A stretch of DNA of 64,000 nucleotides from Onthophagus taurus (Eukaryota; Arthropoda; Insecta; Coleoptera; Scarabaeidae). Position numbers and translations under genes: made by a program. The notes below the pieces were generated by a model. The model had not been told where the DNA came from. It saw only the letters and a list, made by a program, of their open reading frames with translations, and did not search any database. The stretch is taken from NCBI RefSeq assembly GCF_036711975.1, contig NC_091966.1:35967501-36031500 (forward strand). The letters run 5' to 3'. This document shows positions 24,160-36,058 of the stretch, one piece after another (positions within the stretch are counted from its first letter, which is position 1; every line of letters starts with the position of its first letter).

Positions 24160-25335
24160 AATTAATTGATTGAAATTTTTGGAAATTGTTAACAAATTCA
24201 AATTTTACATAATTATATTTTATATCAAACAGAACTTTGTTGTTTGGGTAATATATTAACCAAAAATCGTTTCCTTAAGATTAATAAAATTGTAAACTTT
24301 TTTTCTTAATTTATTCAGTATGAAAAAGTCGTGTTACGCAGCTATTTTATAGCTATATAATCAAATTAAATTACAAATTAAATCATAAATTATACGTTTG
24401 AGTAAAGATCAGCCTGCACGTGTTTCTTTTTTTTTTTCGCGTTAAAATGAAAAAGTTATTTCGAAATTTTCGGTTCAATAACATGGTTAATGTGTTCGTA
24501 ATTTTTTTCTGCGCAAATAAAATCGTACAATTAGATAAGACTTAATGATCAAATATGTTGATACAGAACTTGTTTAAAGAATTTTATGAAAGTATTAATC
24601 ATCACAAATATATTAATATAATCAAGAAAAATGAAATGAAAAGATTTAAATTATTTTCGAAATTTTGAAAATTTGTTCCCTTTTGGGTACAAACTCAGAA
24701 CTGATACGCACCCCATATAATAGTTAAATCATTAATTCCCAGGTAATTATCTGGAATATTTCCTAAAGATCTTTCAGCTCTCATCTCTTAATTAGATTTT
24801 TTAATCTTATTATGACACATTTAGATAACATTCGTCTATACCACTTTCAACAGTGTGCGCACAAATGAAGTCAACATGCGTAAAGTGTCATGAAAAATAA
24901 TTCTATTTATAATTATCATTAAGTAATTAAATGTACATATTTTTATCATGTTTATCTCATAGCTGTGAGATACTTGATGGAAACGTAGCTCGGTATAAAG
25001 TTATTTTTGATATTTGTATAGATTGAGCAAAGCAGTAAAAAGTGATCTGGTGATTCTAATGGCTCTAAATGATAAAGATTAGTTGGCTATAATAGACGTA
25101 TTTTATTAAAATTCAACTTGATGATATTTTCTGATACTCTTAGTTAGCTAATTGGTCTAATCATGTTGAGCAGAACGATCAATGCGAAATAAAGTTAAAG
25201 TAAAACAAATCTTGAAGCAATGTATCATGGAATATCATAGTAAAGATATTCTTGTAAACGATGGAAGTGGTTTGGAATAGTTATGACAAGCTAAAATTCA
25301 TATATTTTGTGATGTGAGTTGGGTTGGTTTTTAAC
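24160..25335. other. AT-rich gap after gene E
   Basis: It holds the 3' UTR of E (AATAAA near 24283) and then AT-rich DNA with no long frame, tandem array or coding similarity that I can see. Confidence 0.5.
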
Positions 25336-25725
25336 ATAAAGTTGTTATGTTAAACTGACTACAAAATACTAGCAACCTGAGAGACAAGAGAGACAAGACG
25401 TAATGGGAACAAGAAAGTCTGCCAACAACAGAAAACCGAACATAAAACCATGGTTTACTACTACTTACTATTTTACTGCTACTTAGAAAAGAAAAGCATA
25501 GAATATAGAAAATGACAATCAAAATGACAAAGAAGACATAGACGAAGAAACAAATAAGCAAGTGGAAGAAAACACAACTAAACGGTCTTTCACGAAGAAG
25601 AAAAAGAACCACAGCCGGAATGCTGAAAAACTGGAAAACTCGAGATGATCAAATATGGAGGAGATATACTGTTTGATCAACTACAAATTTTCTTCAACAA
25701 ATACCTGAGGGCCTGCATAATTTTG
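25336..25725 (+). mobile_element. LINE fragment (RT entry region)
   Basis: At 25645-25715 the + strand reads EMIKYGGDILFDQLQIFFNK, matching the conserved LINE RT stretch ELLKYGGxxLxxxLxxLFN. Upstream lysine-rich sequence (about 25480-25640) fits the linker between the endonuclease and RT domains. Frames change within the piece; it is 5' and 3' truncated. Confidence 0.65.
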
Positions 25726-25999
25726 ATTATTGCCTGATTTTTTCATTATAATTTCATTCCAACTTTCGATTAACAACCCTACAGCTAATATTAGAAGTAG
25801 TTAATTAATTTTTTTTGAGAAATTATTGAAAGTACAAATAAGCTAGAAACATTCTTTATTATGAGCTAAACTTATTCCCCAAATTTCATTTTTCTGGTGT
25901 TTATAGTTCTCGAGAAAAAAAAAAACATTTTTGCTTAAAATTTGCTAAAAAATCACCCTCTGAAGTTTGGGAACGACATTCAGATACACCCTGTATAAT

Positions 26000-26720
26000 G
26001 ATTGAATTCTTTTTTTATTGCTATAAATCATACCATAAGTAACATTATATCTTATCATAACACAACTCAAACTTCATTAACTTATTAGCTACTTGTTATG
26101 CGTCGTATTCTCATATAACTTTTCGTATTACCCTTACTCTACATAATACCCCATCATATCACACTGAATATCATATTATATCATACCAATTTTACTCATG
26201 CCAGTTATTATTATTACGTCTAATCTAATATCATAAGATGTAATATAAGTATGATGTCTCACATCACACCTAATTTTCTTTTCACATCATTATAAAATAG
26301 ATATCACAGAGTCTTCTATCATATCTCACTTCATCATAATAAATAATTAACACAGCTTATACACCAAACTTTATTATTTCACATTCACATCTTGTTCATA
26401 TCATATCTTAAAACAAATCTTATATCATAATACATCTCAATTGTATATCAATAGTATGTGTTATTAAAATACAGCCAAAATCATGGAATATGAATTTTTA
26501 ATATAACTCATGCTATGCCTCATACTCTCATATATCACTCCATGTCGTCCTTGCTTTAAATTTTATCCCATCATACCACTTGAGATATTACGAATAATAT
26601 CACAGAGATCCACGTCATATCTCATCTCAATACAATAAATGATAAACACAGCTCATATATTACACATTGTGATATTGTTACTGATATTAAATCTTACAAC
26701 ATCTCATTATACATATGGAA
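26000..26720. repeat. low-complexity TCATA-rich region with two diverged copies of about 300 bp
   Basis: Dense short motifs such as CATATCATA fill the stretch. Landmark CACAGAGtCttCTATCATATCTCA-like sequence at 26304 recurs at about 26601 (CACAGAGATCCACGTCATATC), each followed by AATAAATgATaAACACAGCT-like sequence. This suggests an old tandem repeat with a unit near 297 bp. Confidence 0.5.
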
Positions 26721-28260
26721 TATGAAATATTGATGGAATAATTTTGTTTTGATTATTTTTCGCATTTTGTCTGTATGTATCATAACTCCATTATCATCGT
26801 TGGGCATTTTACTCAATTTCATGACTCAATTCCTGCTCATTCCAAATATGTTCCAATTAAAGACAATCCAGCTTACCATGTATCAAAGAGATTGTTATCG
26901 TCCCAATTATGTAGTTGCAGTTATTGGTGGTAAGGTCCAATGGCAGCATTGGTCAATCGGTGGTTTCTCGTAGAAACATACGATTTAAGAAACATAGTGC
27001 TAAAATTAGTGAAATACGTTCAGGATCTAGTTGCAATGTTTTTTGAAGCAATGAAACAAAATTTTCATTTTTTATTGAAAAGTCTTCAAAATTCTTAATC
27101 TTCCATTGTTTCGTGTTATCAATTAAAGCCTATCTTGCATCATTTATGTTGTATCATTCGCAATTACTATATCAAGGAAGAGTCAAGTCACGTAAAGCTG
27201 AGGCTTCAAGACTATGGATTTGACCTTGATAGAGCCAAACACTTATTAAGCAAATTGGCTAAAGTTTCTGCCGAATGATTACCGATTAAAGGGTGGAGTG
27301 AAGAAGGGAAATGGAGGCATTCAAAAGTTATTTTAATCGTTTGGTCAAACTTATCTTCTTAAAAAGTCAACCTGACAATACTGAAACCTGGTTATTTTTT
27401 AGTTTAGAGAAGCTAAATTCCACAATCCCAACTAACGATGTTACAACAATTCCTAAAAACCGTTTAACTCGCTGTTTTTACAAAGGATTAGAGATTTGAG
27501 GCACTCTTCAAGATAAGATCAACAGGATCTCCCTAATGCTGACATTAAAGATACAAATGACAATGTGTTTGATATTCAAAGTTTTGAAGCATTTAATATT
27601 TTTGTATTGTGTATGTGTCTACTTACGACTTAATATTGTGTATACTGCACTGAGTAACAAAATATAAAGCTATATAAAGTTGTTGCTAAAAATAATATCA
27701 AACTTAAAAATTGTTAAATATCATTAACTTTTTATACATAATTGTTAACAATTAATGATTGATTTCTTACCGGCAAAATTTAGTTGTACGAGATGTTTCT
27801 AATACCTTATATGATTGTCAAAATACATATGTACATACTATGTGTATGTAATAAAGCTAAAAATGGTCAAAACAAATTCAAAGACCTTCAAACCTTGTAG
27901 ATCTTTGCATTGTTTGTATACGCGAGAAAGTAAAGTAGGTTCATCATTATCTTTCACATTCTCTATAATCAATATTATGTAAACAAAATATTATTCAAGT
28001 TCAAATTTAATTATAATAATAAAATAAAAAAATTAAAATCTATGTCATTCTATTTTATTGGATGCAGAATAAAGCAGATTGAGAAATGTCATGTTCCGGG
28101 ACTTTGTACTTATCCGGTATGCTATAAGTATAACAGTAATTTTTCTATTATAAGATAATAGTGTTTGTCATTTCAACGAATTGCTCAATAACCCATAAAA
28201 ATATATTAAATGCACGTTTAGTTCATCTTACTTTAAGTGGTAAATAATGAACGAATGCGC
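26721..28260. other. gap upstream of gene F, no recognised gene
   Basis: Two frames of 62-74 codons occur (near 26.75 and 27.31 kb), neither with a recognisable domain nor with convincing splice partners. The rest is AT-rich. Confidence 0.45.
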
Positions 28261-28269
28261 AACAATTGC

Positions 28270-28276
28270 TATATAA
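28270..28276 (+). promoter_or_regulatory. TATA box of gene F
   Basis: TATATAA in the setting GCTATATAAGGCAT lies 194 bp before the ATG at 28464. A start about 30 bp downstream (near 28300) would give a leader of roughly 160 nt. Confidence 0.5.
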
Positions 28277-28463
28277 GGCATATGGGTATAGTGCACAAAG
28301 TCTGATAATTAATCGAGCTGCTAACGAAGAAGGTCGAAAAAAATGTGCTTAAATTCAACTTCGTGCACAATAAATAAAAAATAGTTAATTTTAATTTCTT
28401 ATCAGTAGGTATAAATTAAATCTTAAGCGGTCACTTTACAGCATTGTTTAAAGAACATTCAAA

Positions 28464-30352
28464 ATGGGTAAGTCAAAACAGGTTTATTTCAATTTCTTTG
28501 TTATTATTTTTTATTTTCTTAGAGAATTTCGGTTCAAAAACTAAAAACAATTACGTTTATGGCCCCGAATTTAATAAACATATCGGAAAAGATGGATTTG
28601 GTTGTTTCATATTTGATAAATTTACTGAGAATGGCGACAGAATCTTCCAAATTGATGGTTTAACTGGAAAATCTGAGACTTACGAAAACGTTTTAAAACG
28701 ATCAATTCGCGTCGCTTTAGAAATGAAAACTCAAGGTGTCACTGAAGACGATGTAATCGTACTCTGTTCCGGAAACACTTTAGATTGTTGCATCCCAATT
28801 TTCGCGGCTCATCTCCTCAACGCATCCGTAGCGGCTTTAGATCCAAGCCAATCCGTACGAGATGTGGTGTATTTGATGAATTTAATCGAACCAAAAATGA
28901 TTTTCGTACAAGATTCCGCATTAGATTTAATAACCACCGCCGAAAAAGAATTTTTATTTACCCCGAAAATTATTGTTATGGGAGAACACATCGGCGAGGA
29001 TTCTTTTGATAACTTCACAAAACCAAATCCCAATGAAAATAATTTTAGACCAAAACCGATTGAAGATCGCAATAAAGCTGCTTTAATTATGTTTAGTAGC
29101 GGAACAACGGGAATGCCAAAAGGAATCTCTATGTCTGCCGAAAGTATATTAACATCCGTGTTAGCTGCGGAGTAAGTTTTATCTTTATTTGTATTTTTTA
29201 TGTAAAGGGAGTAAAGTATAAAAACATTAAACGAGATAAGATGGTCGCGTTTTTTTATGATTAATTAAATTTACGTAATTCTAAAATTATCGTCAGCGAT
29301 TATTTCTTAATTCATTTTATCATGATGTTTTTTTTTGCAGAGAATATTGTTTAAGCGATACAATTGGATTTCACGCAACATCTTTTTATTGGATATCGGC
29401 AATGCTGGTAACAATATCAATTATTTTAAATAAAGGTCATAAAGTAATCCTATCAAGATATAGCATTGATTCATTCTTCAAAGCAGTCGAACAATACAAA
29501 GTAACTTTTCACCTAAAATTATTCAAAATTATTTATTAATTTCCGTTACAGATTAATTTTGCGTTATTATCCCCAACTTTAGTTTACGAATTTAACCAAG
29601 AAAACGTTACAAAATACAATTTAAATTCGTTAAAGTTTATTGCAGCCGCTGGTGGTAGGTTGACAACTGGACACATGGAGAGATGTAGGCAATTACTTCC
29701 AAGAGCAGCAATTCTTTCAGCGTATGGTTTAACTGAAGCATGCGGATACGTTTTGGTTTTCCCTAAAACTGCTTACTCCGAAGCCAAAAAATATCCAGCA
29801 AGTACAGGATTACCCATTCCAGGATTTATAGTTAAAGTAGTCGATCCTGAAACCGAAGAGGTTCTTGGGCCAAACCAACAAGGAGAAATCCGAATATATA
29901 GTAGTTATCATTTTAAAGAATATTTCAAAAAAAATTCTTCGGATGCTTTCGATAATGAAGATTTCGTTAAAACGGGGGATGTGGGGTATTATGATAAAAA
30001 CAATTATTTTTATATATGTGATAGGATTAAAGATATGTTTAAATATAAATCTTGGCATATTGTTCCCGCTTCAGTTGAAGGCGTAATTCTTCAACATCCC
30101 GCAGTAAAGGAAGCTGTGGTTGTTGGAATTCCAGATCCAATCGACGGAGATTTACCAATGGCAGTTGTTACTTTAAAGAAAGGATTTGAAAATACCGATG
30201 AAGATGAGTTAATACATTTTGTAAATGAAAGGGTTTTGGATAGAGAGAAATTAAGAGGTGGATTAAGAATTGTTGAAGAATTCCCGAAGACCCCCACAGG
30301 AAAAATTCCAAGAAATATCGTTAGAAAAGCTGCAATTGAAGGTCATTTTTAA
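28464..30352 (+). CDS. gene F: luciferase-like acyl-CoA synthetase
   Basis: Exons 28464-28467, 28523-29171, 29341-29500 and 29552-30352 give 537 residues. The first coding exon is only ATGG, joined to AG AAT TTC. A longer frame that reads through this 55-bp intron from upstream has no ATG and is rejected. Motifs are complete: SSGTTGMPKG, YGLTE, TGDVGYYDKNN, FKYKSWHIVP and FPKTPTGKIPRN with the catalytic lysine, so an active acid-CoA ligase is expected. It has the DYK-type intron of C and D (after EQYK) but lacks their next intron, the mirror image of gene E. The tail is EGHF, with no peroxisomal signal. Its coding end lies 51 bp from the end of gene G on the other strand. Confidence 0.93.
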
Positions 30353-30386
30353 TATTATATAATTTTCTTTATAATTTCATCTTACC

Positions 30387-30392
30387 AATAAA
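30387..30392 (+). terminator. poly(A) signal of gene F
   Basis: AATAAA lies 35 bp after the stop codon. Cleavage 10-30 nt downstream would fall inside or next to the coding end of gene G, so the two transcripts probably overlap. Confidence 0.55.
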
Positions 30393-30403
30393 ATAATTAT
30401 CCC

Positions 30404-33400
30404 TCAATTTTTCTTCGGATTTAATTTTATCACTTCTAATAATTTTCTTCTACATTCATATCGTTGTATTTTTCCCGTTGCAGAATATGGTATAAAATCT
30501 TTATCAACAACCCAAACACCACCACGAATCTTTCTTGTTTCATCAACTCTTTCATTAACAAATTTTTCCAAATCTCCCCCCTCAACATTATCACCGTCTT
30601 TTAAAACAACAGCTCCAACGGGATGATCCCCATCTTCATCATGAGGAACTCCAGTAACAAAAACGTTTTCAACTGAAGGATGGTTACCCAAAATCCCTTC
30701 CAAATAATGCGGAGATATAGCCCATGATTTATAACGAATCATTTCTTTGATGCGATCGACGAAATAAAAAAAATAATCGTCGTCGTAATATAAAACATCG
30801 CCAGTCTTTAACCAACCGTTTTCATCGTAAATGTGTGAAGAATCGGTTTTAAAATAACCGTTCATTTCAAATTTGGTTTTGACTAAAAGATGGCCTGGTT
30901 TGTTTGGACCGAGTGTTTCACCGGTATTTATATCGACTATTTTATACGTTATCCCTTTCATAGGTCTTCCAACACTAAATCCTTTTTTGTTATAATAATC
31001 AGGATATTTCCCCCAATCAAAATTTGTTAAAAATCCACCAACCTCGCTTTGACCATAAGCCGAAACTATGATTACATTTGGCAGCATTTTTTTCAATTGT
31101 CCAACAAATCCTTTAGACAACGGACTTCCAATGTAACGAAGCGTTTGAATAAATGATAAATCTAATTCTTTGGGTACACCCACTTTTAATAATTGGGTTA
31201 TACAAGAAACTGACAAAACTAAATTGCGGATGTTGTACTTTGAAATAGTGTTAAAAAAACTATTCGGGTCGAATTTTGGCAAAATTAATCGGGAGTATCC
31301 AAAATTTATTGAACGACATATGTTAATTGATGCTGCTAACCATAATAATGGAGAGTATGATATTATGGTTGTGTTTGTTTCAGATGCGTATCTAAAAAAA
31401 ATAAATTAAGTTTAAAAATACAACCAATAACAACGTCATTGAGGTTACTGCTTCATAAGAAAAAAGAATGTTCTACAAACTTTAGATTACATAACAACAA
31501 TATTGGAAAAAGTTGGCAACAATTTTCACTTCAGAAGGTTTTAGTAGATAAATAATATTGTCCGCATTAAAAATCTTTTAGGCACAGTTTGGTCAAGGTT
31601 GCGCAACGCGACATTTAGGTATATGTCCAACATTCAGTGTTCATTGAACGATGCGATAAGACGATGCGAAGAGAAATATCTATAAGTACAAATTTTCATG
31701 CCCAGTAAAAAGTTGTGCTACTAGCAGAAGACTAGATACCGCTATTGGCAGAGTAGGCACTGCTAATAGGAGACCAGCTACTGCTTGCAAAAATGTAAAT
31801 ATTGGCAATGAAGATTAGACACTGCTAATAAAAGGCCAGATATTGCTGGCAGAGGACTAGATCCTGCTAGAAGAGAACTACGTGTTGCTAATGGAAGACT
31901 AAATTCGGCAAATAGAATATTAGACATTGCTTGAAAAATAGTAAATAATGTTAATAGAGAAACTCGACGTAAAAGACAAGATACTGCTTGCAGAAGACTA
32001 TATATTGCTAATGGAAGGCTAAATAATGCTAATAGAAGACTAATAGAGTAAAGTGGGGAAATATGCCGCGCTGGGCAAAACGCCGCAATTGAGTAAGTTT
32101 CGTCTAAATCGCCACTAAATGTCGGTGTTAGCACCAAAACGTTAATGATACGTGGCAAGCACGTGTATATTATTTACAAAGCAAATAAATCAACTTTTTA
32201 GTAGGTAACGTCAGTATAAAGGTAAGTACCCTTAAGAATCTTCTTATGTGAAGTTATATGTAGCGATGAAAGCAGTTCTAAATCTTTTTGGTCTAATTTG
32301 AATAGGGATATGCCAAAGTATAGGACTCATAACCTATCTAATAAAAAAATAAAAAAATCTAATAAAATAGTTTTATTTCAACAAGAATCGCATGTTGCCA
32401 TATTGATATTACCCAACTGCAAGGGGAATATAGCAATTTGAGTTTTCCTGTTAATTTAATTCCTATTGAATCTACAGTCAATTTAGCCTGGAGAGATGAT
32501 CTACTGCATTTGCCTAAAAGCCTAACGAATGGGTTGTAAGCATTGTTTTATCACAGCGTGTACAGGGTATGAAGTTATAGACGACCAAGTCTATAGAAGT
32601 CTAAATACTGGTTATAGAAGACTAATTACCCCTTGCAGAATACCAGATACTGTTGGCAGAAAATTATTTGCTCCTTACAGGAGACTAGAACCTGCTAACA
32701 GAACACTAAATATTGCTAATAGCAAAACAGACATTGTTAATAAAAGACTAGAAGTGTTCCTGGCACCGATTATCTTGTTTGTGAGCTTACCACATACTTT
32801 TCCTAACAAGCCATAACATTATATCACTCAGCCTCATTTCAACGAATATTGTTATAAATTTTCTACTGCGTTGTTGAATTCCTGTCCCCTCTTTTTAATT
32901 GCCATTCTTCCATAAATATATGGTAAGTCATTTGTTGAATTTTGAAAGGTTGCTGCTTCTACAAAGTAATTTAATTTCATCAACCCTCATATACATTTGG
33001 TATTGCGACTGAATCGAACCAACACTTCCTGGAATAGAATACCGATCTCTCTGGGCGATCCATTAATTGTTTCTATAGTCGTTCTGTACTAATTAAAGTT
33101 AACGCCTTGAAAAGTATAAAGATAGGGTTTTGCCTATTTAGGACTCAGAATTCAGGGTTCCTATAATCATTTATACATTCTCAAATCTAATCTATCTCAA
33201 CTAAATTGTTCTAAGACTTATCTCGCAGATTATGAAGATCCTCCTCCTCTATTTACCCTATCTAATTTGCTAAATACACCTTTAAGGTGTGTTTCTACGT
33301 GTGTACGTTAAAGGACCTTACTCTCTCTAATGTTGTTGGGGTTCATCAATATTAGGTATATGATGGCATCACGACAGTTTAAAATTAAGGATCTTGAGAC

Positions 33401-35829
33401 CATAATGGAATAAACTTTGAAAAAATCTTATTGGATTGTATTGGATGAACATCACGCCGCCACAGACCATAAATTTGACTTTGCGAACCCAACCGTTCTT
33501 TGTACTGAAGCCCTTTGAATGATTCGAAAAGGAATTGCAAGAAAACTGTATGTCTCATCGACTTACCACGTTGTTAAAAATTAGTGCATGGTACTCGGCT
33601 ACTTTAACAATAAACAATTCTGCACCGGACGTACAGCTAATAGACGACTACTGCTTGCAAAAACTAGATAATCCTAATAAAAACTAGACACTACTAATTA
33701 AATCCCAGATACTGCAAGCAGAGGACTAGATACTGCTAGCTGAGGAATACGTGTTATTAATGGAAGACTAAATACGGCTAATAGAAGAATAGATGCCGCT
33801 TATAGAATACTAAATACTCTTAACAGAGTACTACATGCTGCTGATAGAGGAGTGAACAATGTTAATAGAAGACTAGGTATTACTTGTAGACTACCTACTG
33901 CTTCCAGAATAGTCAATACTGGTTATAGAAGACTACTTATTCTTCGCAGAAGACTAGATACTTCTAACAGAAAACTGATTACTCCGTACAAAAGACTAAA
34001 TACTGCCAATAGCAGAGTAGGCATTGCTAAGAGAAGACTTATCTATGGGATTCCAAAAATATACAAAGACGATTTGTTACTCCCCACTATGTTCTTATTC
34101 CGTTAGATATTGTCTCCCTCATCCCCAACATACCCTCTAATCTGTTTATAGAATGGCTGAAAGCTGATTAGAACTTAATTCAATCTCACACTGAAATCTC
34201 TCAGGGTCGTTGAGTATTACTGGAAATATGTAGGAAACAGGTTGGTATTAAGGGTGAATCAAATCGAATCATAATGTCCTCTTAAACTAATATGTAGAAA
34301 ATCGATCTATTCCTGACGACTCATTAATTTATTTTCTTGTTGTCCTGTACCAACTAAAGCTAACGCCTTAAAAGAAATGAAAAATAGAGTTTTGCGTATT
34401 TTGGACTTAGAATTCAGGGTTTCAACATTAATTCGTCATTAAAGTGGTTTCTTAAAAACTTTCAACCCAGATCCAGATCTAATTCATCTCAACAAAATTG
34501 GTCTATGACTCATCTTCCAGATTGCGAAGATGACGCAGGGGGTCATCTAGGTTTGTTAACCTTCCCTTTATACCGAATGTAATTGGTAGCTTGATTAAAA
34601 GTTTAAAAAGCTTAGCTGTTAAGTACATCTCTAAACCTACAAGAAGTGATTTAACCCAAGAATATTACAAGAATTCTTGGTAATGAATCAATTCCGATCT
34701 AAAGATTAAGAAAATGAAGTGACTCCTAGTAAATAATAGTCATTGGAAAAAGTCTCACTATAAGACAATGTATTTGGGATTGATTACATCTCATATACAA
34801 CAAATACAGCTTTGACCATTTCCCATTGTTTTTTGCTCTTAAAGATATCATAGCAATTAAAATGTCATCTAAACCTTCTTTATATTCATTAATTTATGTA
34901 TTATCAAATCTCTGAAAAGTTTGTAATTGCTTTTAATAAATCAAAAGGTATTCGTGTAACCCAAAATATTAAATATACGAAGATATTGTTGTATGTTAAC
35001 CACAGTTGATAGTGTTGCCTAACCAACAAGTTGTTTTATATATGTTTTATCTGTATTTAAAAGTAATCTTATTTAAAAATAACCTCAATGATCGATATAC
35101 AACAACAATACTTACGAAAATGAGTAGATGAAATTAAACAAACTTAAATGACTTATACATGCTGCTTTATGATTTCCTGTACTTCCCCCCGTTAAAGTTA
35201 TATATGCAGAATCCGAAAGACTTCCAACTTTATAAACTTCAAAATTTCTATCATCCATAGCGGAATCCAAAAATTCCTCAAAATTCATATTATTTTTACT
35301 TTTTCCAAAAACAATTATTTTAGATTTAATCCCCCATTCTTTAATTTTTGGTTCCAAAAATATCTCGGCTTCTTCCGAACAAAATATAATTTTCGATTGA
35401 AATTTATCAAGCAAACTTTTCATTTCATCCTGCGGCATGTGAAGATCTAAAGGAGCGCTAAGCGTTCCCGTGAATAAAGATGATATAAAAGGTATACAAG
35501 AATCAAGGTGATTGTGTGTTAATGGAGTTATTAAATCTCCCGGAAGAATACCAAGATTTAACATCGCTTTCGAAGTTTTTATACATTTTGAAAGGAGATC
35601 CTCGTATGTTTGAATTTCATCAGTTAATCCATCAATTTGAGCAATTTTTGATGAGTTATTTAACATTAAATTATAAAAATAATCTCCTAAACCATCAGGA
35701 TGATATTTCGCATCGTTATCGTGCGTTTTAATGATGTTATCTTCAACAGAAGAAATCGTTTCATCTAAAACTAATTAAAATTAATTTGTAGTTTTCATAA
35801 AGAATTATTTTCTTACTGTCTTTAATCAT
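30404..35829 (-). CDS. gene G: luciferase-like adenylate-forming enzyme with altered A3 motif
   Basis: Exons on the - strand, 35829-35817, 35764-35116 and 31391-30404, join to 549 residues. The first coding exon holds 13 nt (ATGATTAAAGACA). The donor TTTTC|GTAAGT and acceptor TTTTTTTAG|ATACG bound a 3.7-kb intron at the same phase-2 place that C, D, E, F and H use. Kept motifs: YGQSE, TGDVLYYDDDYFF, DRIKEMIRYKSW and YSATGKIQRYE with the lysine. The A3 loop reads TGGSTGNHKA in place of SSGTTGLPKG; it is still Gly/Thr-rich, so activity is uncertain. The intron carries three blocks of a 21-bp repeat and a possible Penelope-like trace. A TATA box stands about 70 bp upstream of the start. The tail PKKN is not a peroxisomal signal. 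Confidence 0.88.
31725..32050. repeat. degenerate 21-bp repeat, block 1
   Basis: Units close to ACTGCTAATAGAAGACTAGAT are repeated head to tail about 15 times with many substitutions and small indels. Because 21 is a multiple of three, frames stay open on both strands and give false heptad-repeat proteins. It is in the large intron of gene G. Confidence 0.8.
32575..32755. repeat. degenerate 21-bp repeat, block 2
   Basis: The same family as block 1 (for example ACTGGTTATAGAAGACTAAT and CCTGCTAACAGAACACTAAAT), about eight units. It is followed by sequence that resembles the sequence after block 3, so blocks 2 and 3 with their flanks look like a duplication about 1.25 kb apart. Confidence 0.75.
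33635..34045. repeat. degenerate 21-bp repeat, block 3
   Basis: About 19 units of the same family (for example ACTGCTAGCTGAGGAATACG and GCTAATAGAAGAATAGATGC). It is the longest block. A short frame across it reads as a heptad series with RRLDT-like units, an effect of the 21-bp period. Confidence 0.8.
34046..34560 (+). mobile_element. possible Penelope-like retroelement trace
   Basis: Right after block 3 the + strand reads YGIPKIYKDD, resembling the YGLPKIHK start of Penelope-type reverse transcriptases. Next, in other frames, come LDIVSLIPNIPS and WNLIQSHTEISQGR, which resemble the following conserved stretch. Sequence at 32.76-33.25 kb is a diverged copy (shared CAACTAAAGcTAACGCCTTaAAAG). 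The match is short and broken, so the family call is tentative. Confidence 0.35.
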
Positions 35830-35898
35830 TATAACCACAAAGTCACTCAAACACAAATAAAAACCATCACAGAAATGATAACTGGAAGAATAAAACGC

Positions 35899-35906
35899 TA
35901 TTTATA
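35899..35906 (-). promoter_or_regulatory. TATA box of gene G
   Basis: On the - strand, TATAAATA in the setting CCCGATATAAATAGCG lies 70 bp before the ATG at 35829. A start about 30 bp downstream, near CCAGTTATC, would give a leader of about 40-50 nt. It sits in the 230-bp gap between genes G and H. Confidence 0.6.
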
Positions 35907-36058
35907 TCGGGAAGAGAAAGTTATCAATCAACAATGTAAACGCTTTGATTTTGTATTATTTATTTAAAATTATCATTGTTATTGTGTACTTATTGAAATC
36001 GGGTTGACAATAAATAACACAATTTTATCAATATATTAAAGTATAAACAATCATTATA

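Noticed and set aside
25968-25986. CACCCTGTATA as a mariner-type terminus
   Set aside because: Only a single end is present; no facing inverted repeat is found within a few hundred bases.
31778-32158. 126-codon - strand frame with heptad-like repeats
   Set aside because: It is the translation of the 21-bp repeat, whose period is a multiple of three; frames on the other strand at 32.5 and 33.9 kb have the same cause.
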